From the NCBI GenBank assembly GCA_040285825.1, contig JAUPSS010000004.1, forward strand, positions 744,001 through 808,000: DNA of 64,000 nucleotides, in the 5' to 3' direction. The position numbers and the translations under genes were made by a program. The notes beneath the pieces were generated by a model. The model had not been told where the DNA came from, ran no database searches, and worked only from the letters and a program-made list of their open reading frames with translations. Origin of the DNA: Eukaryota sp. TZLM1-RC. Taxonomy: Eukaryota > Metamonada: BaSk clade. This document shows, piece by piece, positions 45,206 through 55,640 of this stretch (position 1 is the stretch's first letter; the number at the start of each line of letters is the position of its first letter).

Positions 45206-46169
45206 GGGTCATTTGCAAAATCCAACCTCTGCCAATATCAGTTTTCAAAATCAAACCTCTGTCAATTTCAATTTTCAAAATCCAACCTCAAATGCATTTG
45301 CATTTTCAAAATCCAACCAGAAACACTTGTTAACACGAAATCAATTGATTTATTATTGATTCAGATCCCTGCTACAGTTATTTGCTTTATGACCTTCTTG
45401 ACCACACTTTGAACACCGATATCTTCGTTTTTCCTTCGTGTCTTTTCTTGGATTTGGGCACTGGGGAGCTCTATGACCTGACATCAAGCAGTTGCCACAG
45501 CGATAACTACGCTTTTTTGATGCAAAAGTCTCTGCTTCACCTTCATCTTGATCTCTCGTTTGTTCAATAAAGTCATGTGTATATTCTTCTGGTACTGTTT
45601 CATATCTTGTTTCTTCAGTAAAGACTTTCTGGTTTCCATTCACAGTTCCAACACCTTGTGTTTTTTCAATAATGTTTTATGATAAGCCATCGGTCTTTGT
45701 AGACGTTTAGATATGTTTATTGGGGAAAGTACTCCCTCTCGCTGCAATACAGGAACTAAGGCCTCTCCAAAATAATTAGCTGGTGGTTTTGGTCGTGTTT
45801 TTGCATTGCAATGTACCTGATGATCGGTGAAAACAGTGATGACCCAGTCATTGCTCTGGTCCTGTTGAGAAGCCCATAAGTGGAAAGGACAATCAGAATC
45901 GGAGCAATTAATAGCATATCTAATGGTGTTGTTTCCCTTGAAAGGTACGAACTGCTTGTTCATTTGCAGGGCGTATTTCCAAACCATATATCAGCTCGTT
46001 CTTGTTGGGAAAGGAATCACCCACTTTCAATAAGATGGTTGTGGCATAGGTTGATTGTGTTGGATCTTCCATGGAATACAGTTTGTTTTTAGGTAATGTT
46101 TGAAAGATATGGAAATGGGAATTGCTTGTTTTTGAAAAGGTAAATGGGTTTGTTTGATGCAATTTTCCC
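45206..46169 (-). mobile_element. MULE-B, internally deleted Mutator-like element
   Basis: 964 bp bounded by a perfect 9-bp duplication. Short terminal inverted repeat: GGGTCATTTGCAAAATCC on the left, GGGAAAATTGCATC read inward on the right. On the left, four copies of CAAAATCCAACC (one with a change) at 45216, 45246, 45276 and 45307 form a 30-bp periodic subterminal array. The catalytic core is missing, so it would need a transposase from elsewhere. Confidence 0.88.
45353..46072 (-). pseudogene. MULE-B remnant protein: N-terminal zinc domain joined to CCHC knuckles
   Basis: Starts at the ATG near 46072 (MEDPTQSTYATTILL). The N-terminal part matches the MULE-A DNA-binding region (MNKQFVPFKGNNTIRYAINC with SDCPFHLW and DHQVHC) but has a frameshift near 45985. 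The frame ends at 45640. The frame from 45643 to 45353 carries two C-terminal CCHC knuckles (CGNCLMSGHRAPQC and CSKCGQEGHKANNC). The DDE core and SWIM finger between them are deleted. Confidence 0.8.
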
Positions 46170-46178
46170 ATCGCATCT
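46170..46178. repeat. MULE-B right target-site duplication
   Basis: ATCGCATCT, matching 45197-45205. Confidence 0.9.
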
Positions 46179-46735
46179 TCCTCATAATCAACATATTTGA
46201 TAAAAGTTTCATTAAATGCTGTCTCAACATTCTGATTACCAATAATGAAACACTAGGGCAATTTAATATCTAACCCTATTTGTTGGGACAGAATAACGAA
46301 ATGTTGTAACCCTTGCTGTAAAAGAGACAAAGGACCGATAAGTGATAAATCATCTGCATAAGCACATATATGAATGTCAGTAAAATCCGACTTAAATTCT
46401 ACTAAAACTGATTGCAGTGCTAAGCAAAAGAAAAATGGACCCAATGGATCCCCTTGTTTGACACCTCTTGACGAAACAATATTCTCAGAATGAAAAATTA
46501 GGTTAGAGGGTGATCCATACATCAATTTAAAATACGGCAAAAGTGGAGGATAATGTAGTTCAAGTTCTTGTAAAATACTTGAGCGAAAAACCGAGTTGAA
46601 AGCATTTTGAAAATCAATATTCAGTAAATAATTTTCGCCTTTTTGATTGACAAGTAAATTTGTACACAAGGCAGCACAAGTTGCGCCATCAGTAATTCCA
46701 ATAGCAAACTGATAAGGACGAAAAAAAATTCTGAA
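46179..46735 (-). pseudogene. LINE-A copy 2 reverse transcriptase part
   Basis: Encodes the palm region (LLNIDFQNAFNSVFRSS, SRGVKQGDPLGPFFFCLALQ, CAYADDLSLIG), nearly the same as in copy 1. A stop follows LDIKLP near 46255. Homology ends at about 46735, next to a 15-base match to the hAT terminus (46747-46761). Confidence 0.8.
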
Positions 46736-46761
46736 AAAATTAATTATTTTAGTTATCCCTG

Positions 46762-47264
46762 CACCTCTGTGTCAATTCAACTAAGTAATGTTTACCAGTG
46801 TTACGAAGCTTACCGGAGACTTCTCACTCTCCTGACTCTTTTTGTTCCAATGTCTTGATCAGGTTGATTTGAGTTTTTGGATCACAAAACTGTCAGCCGG
46901 TTGTACCAAATGCGTATCATTTTTTTGGCAAATAAACTAATAGTACATTCAGGTTCTTCAAAGCCTTTTTCAAATCAGATTTCTGTTGGTGACAAAGAGC
47001 ATTGTCGCAAATAGGGTTCGGAATTTACGATATTACGTAACATTACGTAATTACAGAAAATACGACCTTACCTAATTACGGTAGAAGGAAACGTGTATGA
47101 TGTACATGATAATCTAGTAGAAACTGGTCTGCAAACTATCTTAATGAAATAGTTTCGATTGTCAGAGCCGGATTTCATGCTTTTTTATTCATACAGACCT
47201 TCAAAAAGACTAAAACTAACATAAATTAAACAAAAAACTTTCGTAACGATGATATAAATAAGTC
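46762..47264. other. Intergenic, nothing recognised
   Basis: AT-rich. It contains a short ATTACGTAA-type imperfect repeat near 47030-47060. No gene assigned. Confidence 0.4.
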
Positions 47265-47720
47265 AAATGAATGACAAAAAAGGTTCAGATTCGTGGTTTG
47301 AACTGGAATCTTACAATTCTTCTATTTCAACACCTTCATCCAACACTTCTCCAGGTTCATCTTCCTCAACGCAAAAAGGAACTGACCCGTTGGCTACTTT
47401 TCCTCTTATTTTTCTTAGAAGCTCAAGGTTTTGGAACAAGAAAACAAGGTTATCAACGGTGGAAGTTGCCAATCTGTTACGTAGCTTTGAATGTATAAAA
47501 GTAAAGTTGAGAAGTTCCGTTCACTAGCGCTTGATTAAAGAGGATGTCCCATCACTTTTCTTGCAATTATCCTAAGATTCGAACAGTCACTTATTCCTTT
47601 CCACCAAATCACACCAGAAATTTTGGCTCTGCTATTCCAAACATTCTCATTACCAAATAATCCGTTACGATTTTGATAGCTCATATATTCACTATAAGCT
47701 TCATGGTCTTTACCTGGCAT
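47265..47720 (-). pseudogene. hAT transposase C-terminal remnant
   Basis: GVIWWKGISDCSNLRIIARKV followed in a shifted frame by SSASERNFST and then RNRLATSTVDNLVFL, the usual W-W, IA-K, SSASER-FS and L-x-x-V order of the hAT dimerisation domain. Degraded, and different from the hAT at 48441-51012. Confidence 0.65.
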
Positions 47721-48432
47721 TATCGAATAAAATGCAGTGACAAGAGCAGTTATCTCAGTAGCAGTTGTTTTGTAATCGTGATGTATTGTATTCAGTAGAA
47801 AAGCTCAATATGGACGTCTTTGACAGCTTTCTTAATCCTCACATCCAAAGTGTTGTGGAAAAAGGATATTCTCGTTTGGAACTTTTCGACACTTACTTAC
47901 GTCTGTAGAGCTGCCAATCAAGTTGTTTTTGATACGAGTTGAGTTAACTACAAAAGTCTCAATCATCAGCTCTCTCGTCCCTTAGATATTATACGAGTGA
48001 AGATACTCGAGTTAGGGCACTTTATACAGTGTTTTTCCTTGGTCGAACCCAAACCGAAGTTGGTCAACTGTTTTGGGTGTACCAAACGACAATTTCGAAG
48101 AGGGTACATGATCTTTTTGAACCCAACAATAATTTAACAACTTCAAGATGTTTTTTGACAGACGCAGATGGTGAATTTCTGAACCATCTATTGGACACCC
48201 GTCCCCTTCTTTTTTTAAGAGAGATTAAGACTATTTTGGAAATTCATTGAAATAAACAAGTATCGGTTTCAATCATACACAGATTTTTGGTAGAGAAAAG
48301 AGATTTCACCCGTAAAAAAGCACGGATCGTTGTGCAAAAAGCCAAAGCAGAACTCATTCACAGTTTTTTTCAATTATTTTCGTCGTTATGGATGGATGTC
48401 GAATTCATCAGCATGACAGTATATCAAAGGGA

Positions 48433-48440
48433 CTTAACGC
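48433..48440. repeat. hAT left target-site duplication
   Basis: CTTAACGC, repeated at 51013-51020, the 8-bp length expected for hAT. Confidence 0.9.
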
Positions 48441-51012
48441 CAGGGATAACTAAAGTGGTAAAGTACTTTAAGCACTTTACTTTACTTTACTTTACTTTTC
48501 TTTACTTTAAAGAATCTTTTTTTGATAAAGTAGAGTCATCATTATTTGGTTTGACAAACATTTTGTACATTTTAATAGAGAACATTCTATTTACGAAATC
48601 CTCTTCAAGTAAGGTAACTTTTCAATTCACCATAAGATAACAAAACCTAACATTTATTCAGAAACTCATCAAAAACTGATTGAAAAATTAAGTATGTGGT
48701 GGATGAGCACCAACACTCTTCTACTAATGGATCTCAATTACATCTTCATCGGATGACACCCCGCTACTTACTTCCAACTCATCAGGTTCATTGGGGACAT
48801 CTGCACCATTCAGCCGGTCCCAATACTTCTTTGAACTACTTCTTCCTCCTCTGACGTAATGCTTCACCATCACACTATCTGTTGCCCTCTGACTTTCCAT
48901 TTTGTTTCTTTCTTGTGTACATACAATACGAAAGTCCGACCAGTTTCTTTCAGCTTCTGAGTTTGATGTCACCATACTTAACAGTCTCACTGCCAGGTTA
49001 GATAGCTCAGTGTTACCGCCATGAACATACCACCATTCATGTGCTGCCATTCTGGAAGCTATGTTGAATAGTTCACTGTGTTCGAATAAATCTGACCCTG
49101 CAACATAACAAGACCATTGATGAATGATGTCTGCCTTTTTTGCCCGTCCAAATTGTTCTTCAATCACTCGAAACAAAGCATCACGACACTCTTGAAATTG
49201 TTGTTCTGTAATTAAATCCCTAAATTCAGGATCCAAACAAAAAGCCGCCCGATGATAGTCGTTGAAGATTTGCAAAATTCTGAATTCAAATCTCTGAAGA
49301 AGTAGACTGTGTTCTTCTTCTGATATAAATGATAGTTGAGTGAGATCCATTCTTTCTTTTTGCATTTGTAGATAGCGATACAGTTTGCCCATAATTGGTG
49401 TCAAACTATCAATTCTTTGCATGATATTGACAAGTGGTTTCATGAAGTCCACCAATTTTTCTACTTTTGTCCAATAGTTTTCATTGGCTAAAATTCTCTT
49501 TACGTCACAGGATTCCTGACGTAAACCCCGTTGTTCGGGGAAGGATAGCCATCGGACATACTCTTCATGAGTCAAGGTATGGGCTATAAATGGATAAAGC
49601 TCAACTACTCTTTCCAACACAAGAAAATGTGTATAGAACCTTGTAGTGGCTATTCGTTTCAACTTCTTTGTTGTAGAAACTTTTCGCATGAGCTTCTTAA
49701 TAAATGGTTTTAGAACGAACGTGACGACTTTAATGGCAGGTACGATCAACTGGCATATAGAGTCTATCTTGAATTGTGAATTCACTTCTAAAATATCTTT
49801 CATAAAGGAATTCAAAGTGTGAATTGCACACCTGAGTCCTTTGACTTTTACCATATTGAATAAATTATTGGCAGCATTAAGATAATTTGGAGCTGCATCA
49901 GTTATCACACAATTGACCAAATCAGGGCCGATTTCTTGAATTGTTGTTTCAAATAAATTGGTGAGATATGTTTCATTCTTTCGATTGGTCTCCGCATCGA
50001 CAGCTTTCCAGAAAATTGATTTCCCTGGAGCAATCAAACAAAAATTGATTAAAGAATTGCCATTTACTTCAGAACCATCTATTGCCAGGCAAAATCCTGT
50101 CAATTTGTGTTGGGTGAGTTGTTTTTTAATTCCGTCTTTTACACTAATGACCACTCGTGGTCCCACATATGACTGTAATTTGGTGTAAGAAGGTAATTGA
50201 AAAACTTGTCCATATAACTGAAAATGCTCAACTGATTTATCTATCAAGTCTTGTAGCAATGTTCCACTACTAACTTTCGTTAGAGGGAGACCTTCACTAA
50301 AACAGTACGTTGCAGCCATGTCTTCCAGCATCTTCGTGTTCAACCGCTCTTAAGTCTTCTTCAAAGTGAGTTGATGAAGTGTTCTTTGGACAGTTGGTTG
50401 TTGACTGCCTGAAAAGAAGGGATTGTGAATCGTTGATGGAGTTGATGGATTCTGTGGTGTAGAAGGAGTTGATGGAGTCTGTGGTGTAAAAGGAGTAAGT
50501 GGAGAAGGACTTGAAAAGGACGGAAGTGCTTGTCTAGGAGCTGGACTATTGATACTGGAAGCTCGTCTTTTGCGTTGTCTAGAATGTGTAGCTAGATACA
50601 CTCGTAAGTCTGCAACCTTCTTACCATTGTTACTCTCAGGACACCCTATTTGGTTGCATAACGGTACCTGTCTTTTAGGTAGTAGGTCAGGTACATAATG
50701 CCCTTCCATTGCCCATCGGTTGACAGAATAGACCTCATCGCATAATAGACATTGAAAGCGCGCACAAGTCTTTGAAACAACTTCGTTGACTTGACAGACA
50801 TTCGTCCAAGCCTCACAAGGGAGTGAAGTCATTAACAAAAGGAAATATATAAGAAAAATGAAGTGAGAAAGGGGTGGAGAATAAAGAAAGAAGCGTTCAC
50901 TACTTTATACCACTTTAGCCAATTTTAGAGCTTAAAGCTTAAAGTTTAAAGTAAAGCTTAAAGTAAATAAAGTACTTTAATTTCATTTTTTGGACCACTT
51001 TAGTCATCCCTG
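48441..51012 (-). mobile_element. Complete hAT transposon
   Basis: 2,572 bp with terminal inverted repeats CAGGGATAACTAAAGTGG (left) and CAGGGATGACTAAAGTGG (right, inward), subterminal AAAGTACTTTA words at both ends, and an 8-bp duplication CTTAACGC. It carries one transposase gene on the minus strand. Confidence 0.93.
48724..50838 (-). pseudogene. hAT transposase with one in-frame TAA
   Basis: A single frame of about 704 codons, broken only by TAA at 50352-50350. The N-terminal part has a BED-like Cys/His finger (CLLCDEVYS ... CNQIGC region) and a Pro/Ser-Thr linker. The main part shows the DUF659-type RNase H start (LAIDGSEVNG), CVITDAAPNYLNA with the second Asp, the C-x-x-H motif LRCAIHTLN, and the C-terminal dimerisation block with the catalytic Glu (SNSEAERNWSDF). 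If translation restarted after the stop, the product would lack the finger but keep the whole catalytic part. Confidence 0.88.
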
Positions 51013-51020
51013 CTTAACGC
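51013..51020. repeat. hAT right target-site duplication
   Basis: CTTAACGC, matching 48433-48440. Confidence 0.9.
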
Positions 51021-51299
51021 AGTTGGTATAAAACAACTGATTTTACCACCCTATTGTCCTGAAATGAATCCAATAGAGGCTTTTTTAAAGATTGGAGAGC
51101 AAAAGTTCAGGAAATTTGTTATCATTCTTAATAAAATCAAAGCATGCATATTATCACTCATAGCCTCAAAAATTTGACATTGAAAAATTGTGCTGGACTA
51201 TTGAATCATGCAGTTTGGGTGGATGATGAAGTTTATAAAAATCCATACTTTTACAAACGTTCTCTATCAAAATACATTGAGTGAGTTTTTACTTGAATA

Positions 51300-52350
51300 T
51301 ACTTTTATCAACTTAATTAATAAGTTTATTAGTCACTTGTTTTGTAGTGTTTGGGTTAAAAATAAATAAATTTATTAATCTAAATGTGCAATGTCCTCAA
51401 CGTCTGGTACTATTGCGAAAAAATAAGACGACAAGTCTTTAAGCTCTTCAGGATCCCCAAGATCAAAAAAATCAGTCTTTATACATCGGCAGAAAGACCA
51501 CTTTCATAGTTCTTTATGAAACTACGACAAACCCTATATCTGTGCACATTGTGAAAAGCCACTTGTGAAGAAACATATTCAAAAACAAAGTTTATTAAAA
51601 ATCCATGTTGTAAACGAATTTTCAAACGATGACATCATCAAAAATTCAATATAAACAAGAAAATTTTGAAAAATAGATTAAACGGTAACGAGCTGCTTTT
51701 GACATTTGAAGGTAAAAATAATGATTGAGAAAACACAATTAAATCGCACGAATTGCCGAAAAGGGAAAGAAGACCAAAAAAAAGACATAAAGACAAAATT
51801 AGAGAAGTAAAGTTGAATGAATGTACTGAAAAATAGTTTGTCGAAGTCGCAGGCAATCACTCGAAATAATACCTGATAGGCCTCTCATCGGCGTTGATCT
51901 GGGCCAATCTAGGTTTAGTGGTTATTTCTTAAACGATAGCCAATGTGAAGTTATTCCTTGTCCAACAAGGTTGAGATTGATTTATAGACTATTTTAAAAG
52001 AAACTAATGTTTCGATCTGGCCAAATTCATGCTTAAAAAACGTCATATCATATCACAGCTGCGGAAAGACTCATGAAACTTCTAATTCTTAAACAATTTG
52101 TCCACTTTTCCGAAAATAATTCTAGCCCTCAGATGAAGTAGAGCTCTTCTAATGCTGGACCTTATGAAGATGGTACTCTGTTCTGGCGAGGAGCAGAACA
52201 TCAGGCTACATGCAAGGAATATTCCAAGGACTGCAGTGATTCACTATTCAACAGAATGTTATTTAGAGTGTTATTCAATCCGAAAAAGAGATTAATGAAA
52301 GGAAGTAGTAGTCTTGGTATCAAATCAGCCCTTTTACACAGTTCCCCGGG
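51300..52350. other. Intergenic, possible trace of an IS630 partner gene
   Basis: A short open minus-strand stretch (about 51480-51375, ending DVEDIAHLD) lies 85 bases after the transposase end of element 3, where a convergent partner gene would end. The similarity is too weak to assign. Bases 51580-51675 are a diverged copy of 53380-53490. Confidence 0.3.
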
Positions 52351-52354
52351 GAAC

Positions 52355-52932
52355 TGTCAAAATCGAATCGTCGATTAATCGTCTGATCATATCTCTGTCC
52401 GATCGATTATCGCAATTATCGCGATTAATCTTAGATTAATCGGTGAAGCTGTTCATCCTCATCTTCATAGTTTTCATGAGTGAGTATATGATTGTACAAG
52501 TTGGTCCAACCAGATGTCTTACTGCGTCGAAGTTTCTTTGAGCAGTTGCATCGATACAAAGTACCACGACTTGGCGATGCAGGGAGATCCTCTGGCACTT
52601 CTGTGAAGAATGCGGGACATAAGGTTTTTCTATCTGGCATTCAGGAAAGTAAAGTAGAAGTAAAATTGAGCCTGTATTAAATGCTACTGAATTCAAGATT
52701 TTGTCTGTGATTCCTCACTCATTATTCTTTTATTATACACCTATAATAAGTATAACTCAACTTCTGCATCTAGAAAATATTAGTATTATTAATATAGACA
52801 TAAAAATATTAATATTATTTAAATAACCACAAATAATAATCGGCGATTAATCGTCGATTTTTCATCCGCTAGCGATTCGACATTGCGATGAATGGATCGT
52901 CCGATAATCGAATCCACGATTCGATTTTGACA
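52355..52932 (-). mobile_element. Short hAT-like element with a BED-finger frame
   Basis: 578 bp with terminal inverted repeats of about 30 bases starting TGTCAAAATCGAATCG, rich in ATCG/CGAT words. A minus-strand frame (52640-52431) has a BED-type motif (YRCNCSKKL ... GWTNLYNHILTH) but no transposase core. No target duplication was found. Probably a non-autonomous derivative. Confidence 0.65.
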
Positions 52933-52939
52933 AGCCCAG

Positions 52940-53500
52940 TCTCGGGGAACTTCCCCCTGACTGAAAAATTGGTGTGTGAATAGATGAAGTCCATCATGTT
53001 TGTGAAAGAAGTGAACCCTTAGCCCAACCCGAAGAAGTAGTTGTTGATTCTGTTCTCGAACACTACATCAATTCAATCTGAATAATTCAAGAGAATGATT
53101 CTTTTCATTAAATACATGTAAGTTTATCTTGAATCTCCTTCAAAGATTTCCTCCCACTGCTTCTGTCTTCACATGATAGAATCACCTTTTCATCAAAGAA
53201 AATTGGTGGCCTTTTTCCTTTCATCTTAAACTTTCACAATACTTACTCACTTTCTTTTCTCATATGCATTGCTGGAAGAAATTTAGAATAATACCTTTAG
53301 CTTCTCATAAAGGTTCTAAATTTCTTGAGGTACCTCCACATGTTTTCCAATCTGTGAAAAAATTTCCACTTATTGAAGGATCATCTTCCAAAACAAAGTT
53401 TATCAAAAATACATGTCTGAAACGAATATTCAAACAATGTCCTTACCAAAAATTTAATATCAACAGAAAAAGTTTGAAAAATAGATTTAAAAATTTTTTA
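52940..53500. other. Flank of MULE-A2
   Basis: Contains an open frame (53264 onward) without recognisable domain; bases 53380-53490 repeat 51580-51675. MULE-A2 is inserted at its right edge. Confidence 0.4.
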
Positions 53501-54185
53501 GGGAAAACTCCAAAATCCACACGTTTTTCAAAGATAGAACAAAATCCACACTTGCAAAACAAAATCCACACACTTTCATAGATTCACAACACAATCCACA
53601 TTTCCTATGAACATTGATCTTAAACGTCTTAGGAACGATGCAACATTGGTGGCAACGGAACACAAGACGTTTGAGTCGAGATTGGACTTACAGACCTTCT
53701 TACATCAACTTGCACTTCAATACAACAAGGAATTCACAGTTGCTCCCAACAATAACAAAACGCGGTATGAGGTGAGGTGTACTGCTGCCGAATGTCCGTT
53801 CAAAATCATAGCTAGGGCACCAATAGATTCTGAGGTCTGGTGTATTACCAAAGCGGTCACCCATGCAGCAGAATGTGTAGCCTCTCCGAAGACCTATTTT
53901 CCACCCAAGATCATTGCATACATCTTAAAAGAAGAGTTCAAGTGCGAGAGACCGTTTTCGCCCAAAGCGTTGGAAAAATCTAGCTCCGTCATCAATAATG
54001 GTACATCTGCAGCACGGACAATTAGGGCTGCACAAAACTACTTATACGGTGACAGGGAATCTTCCTATAGACTCCTCCCGTATTACTTTTTTGCTATATG
54101 TGAAAAGATGCCAGGAAGCGTGGCTTTTGTGAACTTCAATGCAGAAGGACATTTTCATAGATGTTTTTTCTCTCTTGAAGCTAGG
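53501..54185 (+). mobile_element. MULE-A2, right part missing
   Basis: Almost identical to the first 690 bases of MULE-A1, including the terminus GGGAAAACTCC and the subterminal AATCCACA words. Homology ends within the transposase core at about 54182. No right terminus or target duplication was found. Confidence 0.9.
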
Positions 54186-54218
54186 AGAACTCGATGCTTT
54201 GTTTTCAACAACAACTAA
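53607..54218 (+). pseudogene. MULE-A2 transposase, truncated
   Basis: Open for 203 codons: the FAR1-like zinc region and the start of the core (to CFFSLEA), then foreign sequence and a stop. At the codon where MULE-A1 has TAG this copy has TAC (NYLYGDRESS). Confidence 0.88.
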
Positions 54219-54219
54219 T

Positions 54220-54839
54220 TCCATACTTATGGAAGAAACTTTGGCAGAACACGACCTTACTGCACAGTTTCTTTCATCAAAAACGGTCAGAATGACCAAT
54301 GAACGCAATGATTTTGAGTTTCATCAGCGCCAGGACCTCTTTCGTCGCCACTTTTACCCACTTTTATGGTGACTTCAGGAAAGCGACCATCCTGCAACAT
54401 TTTATTCAAACAGCGACTAATTTTTGATTAATGTTTATTTGAAATCAAATGATTTTTCTCTTGAAAATACTGCTGTTCACTGTTTAAATAAGGGGACTTG
54501 AAATATTCCCATGAATTCCACCCCGACCCGTTAAACATAGGTTTACAAACAAACTTCATGCCCAACAGCACTGATTGTAATATTCAAATAGTATCAGCAA
54601 GACTTTGAGGTGGCCTATGATGTGACTCTGCAACAACCTTGTTTCGAAATTGTTTAAAAACTTTCAATAGAATTGTGATCGAATATATGCGGGAAAAAGT
54701 CCCTCAGGGAGGTTATCAATTCGTCTATTCATTCTCCTGTTGTCCCATCAGCTTCTTCTTCTTCAAGCTTCGACGAGTTAGAATTTATTTCTGAGACGAA
54801 CTCCACCCGAGCTGTCCATAAGCTGTTGTTCCGAAAAAA
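54220..54839. other. Intergenic, nothing recognised
   Basis: No domain-bearing frame. A possible continuation of an older element to the left of the BED-finger fragment. Confidence 0.4.
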
Positions 54840-55172
54840 AGGTCGTCCCACTGGATCTTCAAGTACTTCACCAAGTTAGAAGATGGACGTTTGCAATGCA
54901 ACGATAAAAACTGCCGTCCCCATCACAAACCCTACTCTAGTATCACCGGAAATGGAACAATTTCCAGTCATCTTTGTCGACATCACCTAGCTTCTTTGGA
55001 GAACAACAAAAAGAAGAGATGCGAGTTTTATTTATCAGAAAAAAATCTACTATCTTTCGATTTGAGTAATGAGCCTCAGTCAGTCGACAAAGAATTGTCA
55101 GCCGAAGAAGCTGAACAACTTTCTCCAATCTTCTTTCTCAACTTCTTCTCCCTTGTTTCCACAAAGTTTTAG
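54840..55172 (+). pseudogene. hAT N-terminal BED zinc-finger fragment
   Basis: KYFTKLEDGRLQCNDKNC, then YSSITGNGTISSHLCRHH, matches the C-x4-C ... H-x-x-x-H spacing of BED fingers of hAT transposases. The catalytic part is absent. Confidence 0.6.
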
Positions 55173-55174
55173 AT

Positions 55175-55640
55175 GAAAATTAGTGTAACAAGTGAACATC
55201 GACTACGTATCAAAAACAACTTCACACACACAACAAATGTACACATCACGCTATCTACAAGGTAAAAAGGTCAATTTTTTCAAAAAAAAATAAAATATAA
55301 AATAATAGAGGAATAACTTTTGGGCTAACAAAAACAACAATATTAACAAATCATATATCAATATTCTAAGTGTCATCGAGACCAACCACTCTTTTGAAGC
55401 ATTCTCCTACATCGTTTGTAAATCCAACTTTTGAACTGATTCTATTGCCCTACCTCAAAACAAAAGAACTTATGTTCACAATCAAAGTCGATTCGACTAC
55501 ATTTACCAATTCAAAAAATTGTTCCCTAATCTTGGGAAGTGAGTGTCTCAATATTGTGCAACTTGTACGACCCAGCCAAAAGCTACAGTCAAGAATACTA
55601 CTGCTTATCATATTTATATGAAAATGATGAATCTCGACAA
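55175..55640 (+). mobile_element. Degenerate IS630-like element next to arm 2
   Basis: Bases 55175-55250 match the transposase at about 35752-35825 (AGTGTAACAA, ATCAAAAACAA). Bases 55365-55560 match the 3' end of the element 1 partner gene (36625-36790; ACTCTTTTGAA, TTTGAACTGATTCTATT in this copy). Same orientation as element 1, most of the length deleted. It lies at the inner end of arm 2. Confidence 0.65.

Larger units (their letters stand above)
43741..46740 (-). mobile_element. LINE-A copy 2, 5'-truncated and interrupted by MULE-B
   Basis: Matches LINE-A copy 1 from its 3' UTR (without the long TAAA tail) back into the reverse transcriptase, where homology stops near 46735. MULE-B (45206-46169) splits it. 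Many substitutions relative to copy 1, so it is older. Confidence 0.85.
47960..51290 (+). mobile_element. Degenerate IS630-like element 3, host of a nested hAT
   Basis: Bases about 47985-48430 encode the N-terminal half of a transposase (SEDTRVRALYTVFFLGRT, FLREIKTIL, a TGA, then HRFLVEKRDFTRKKA). Bases 51021-51290 hold the end (IKQLILPPYCPEMNPIEAF). The catalytic middle between WMDVEF and that block is deleted. The hAT element at 48441-51012 is inserted at the deletion point with an 8-bp duplication. Confidence 0.75.

Noticed and set aside
46747-47720. Linking the hAT-like terminus at 46747-46761 with the hAT remnant at 47265-47720
   Set aside because: The terminus is oriented so that its element would lie to the left, away from the remnant.
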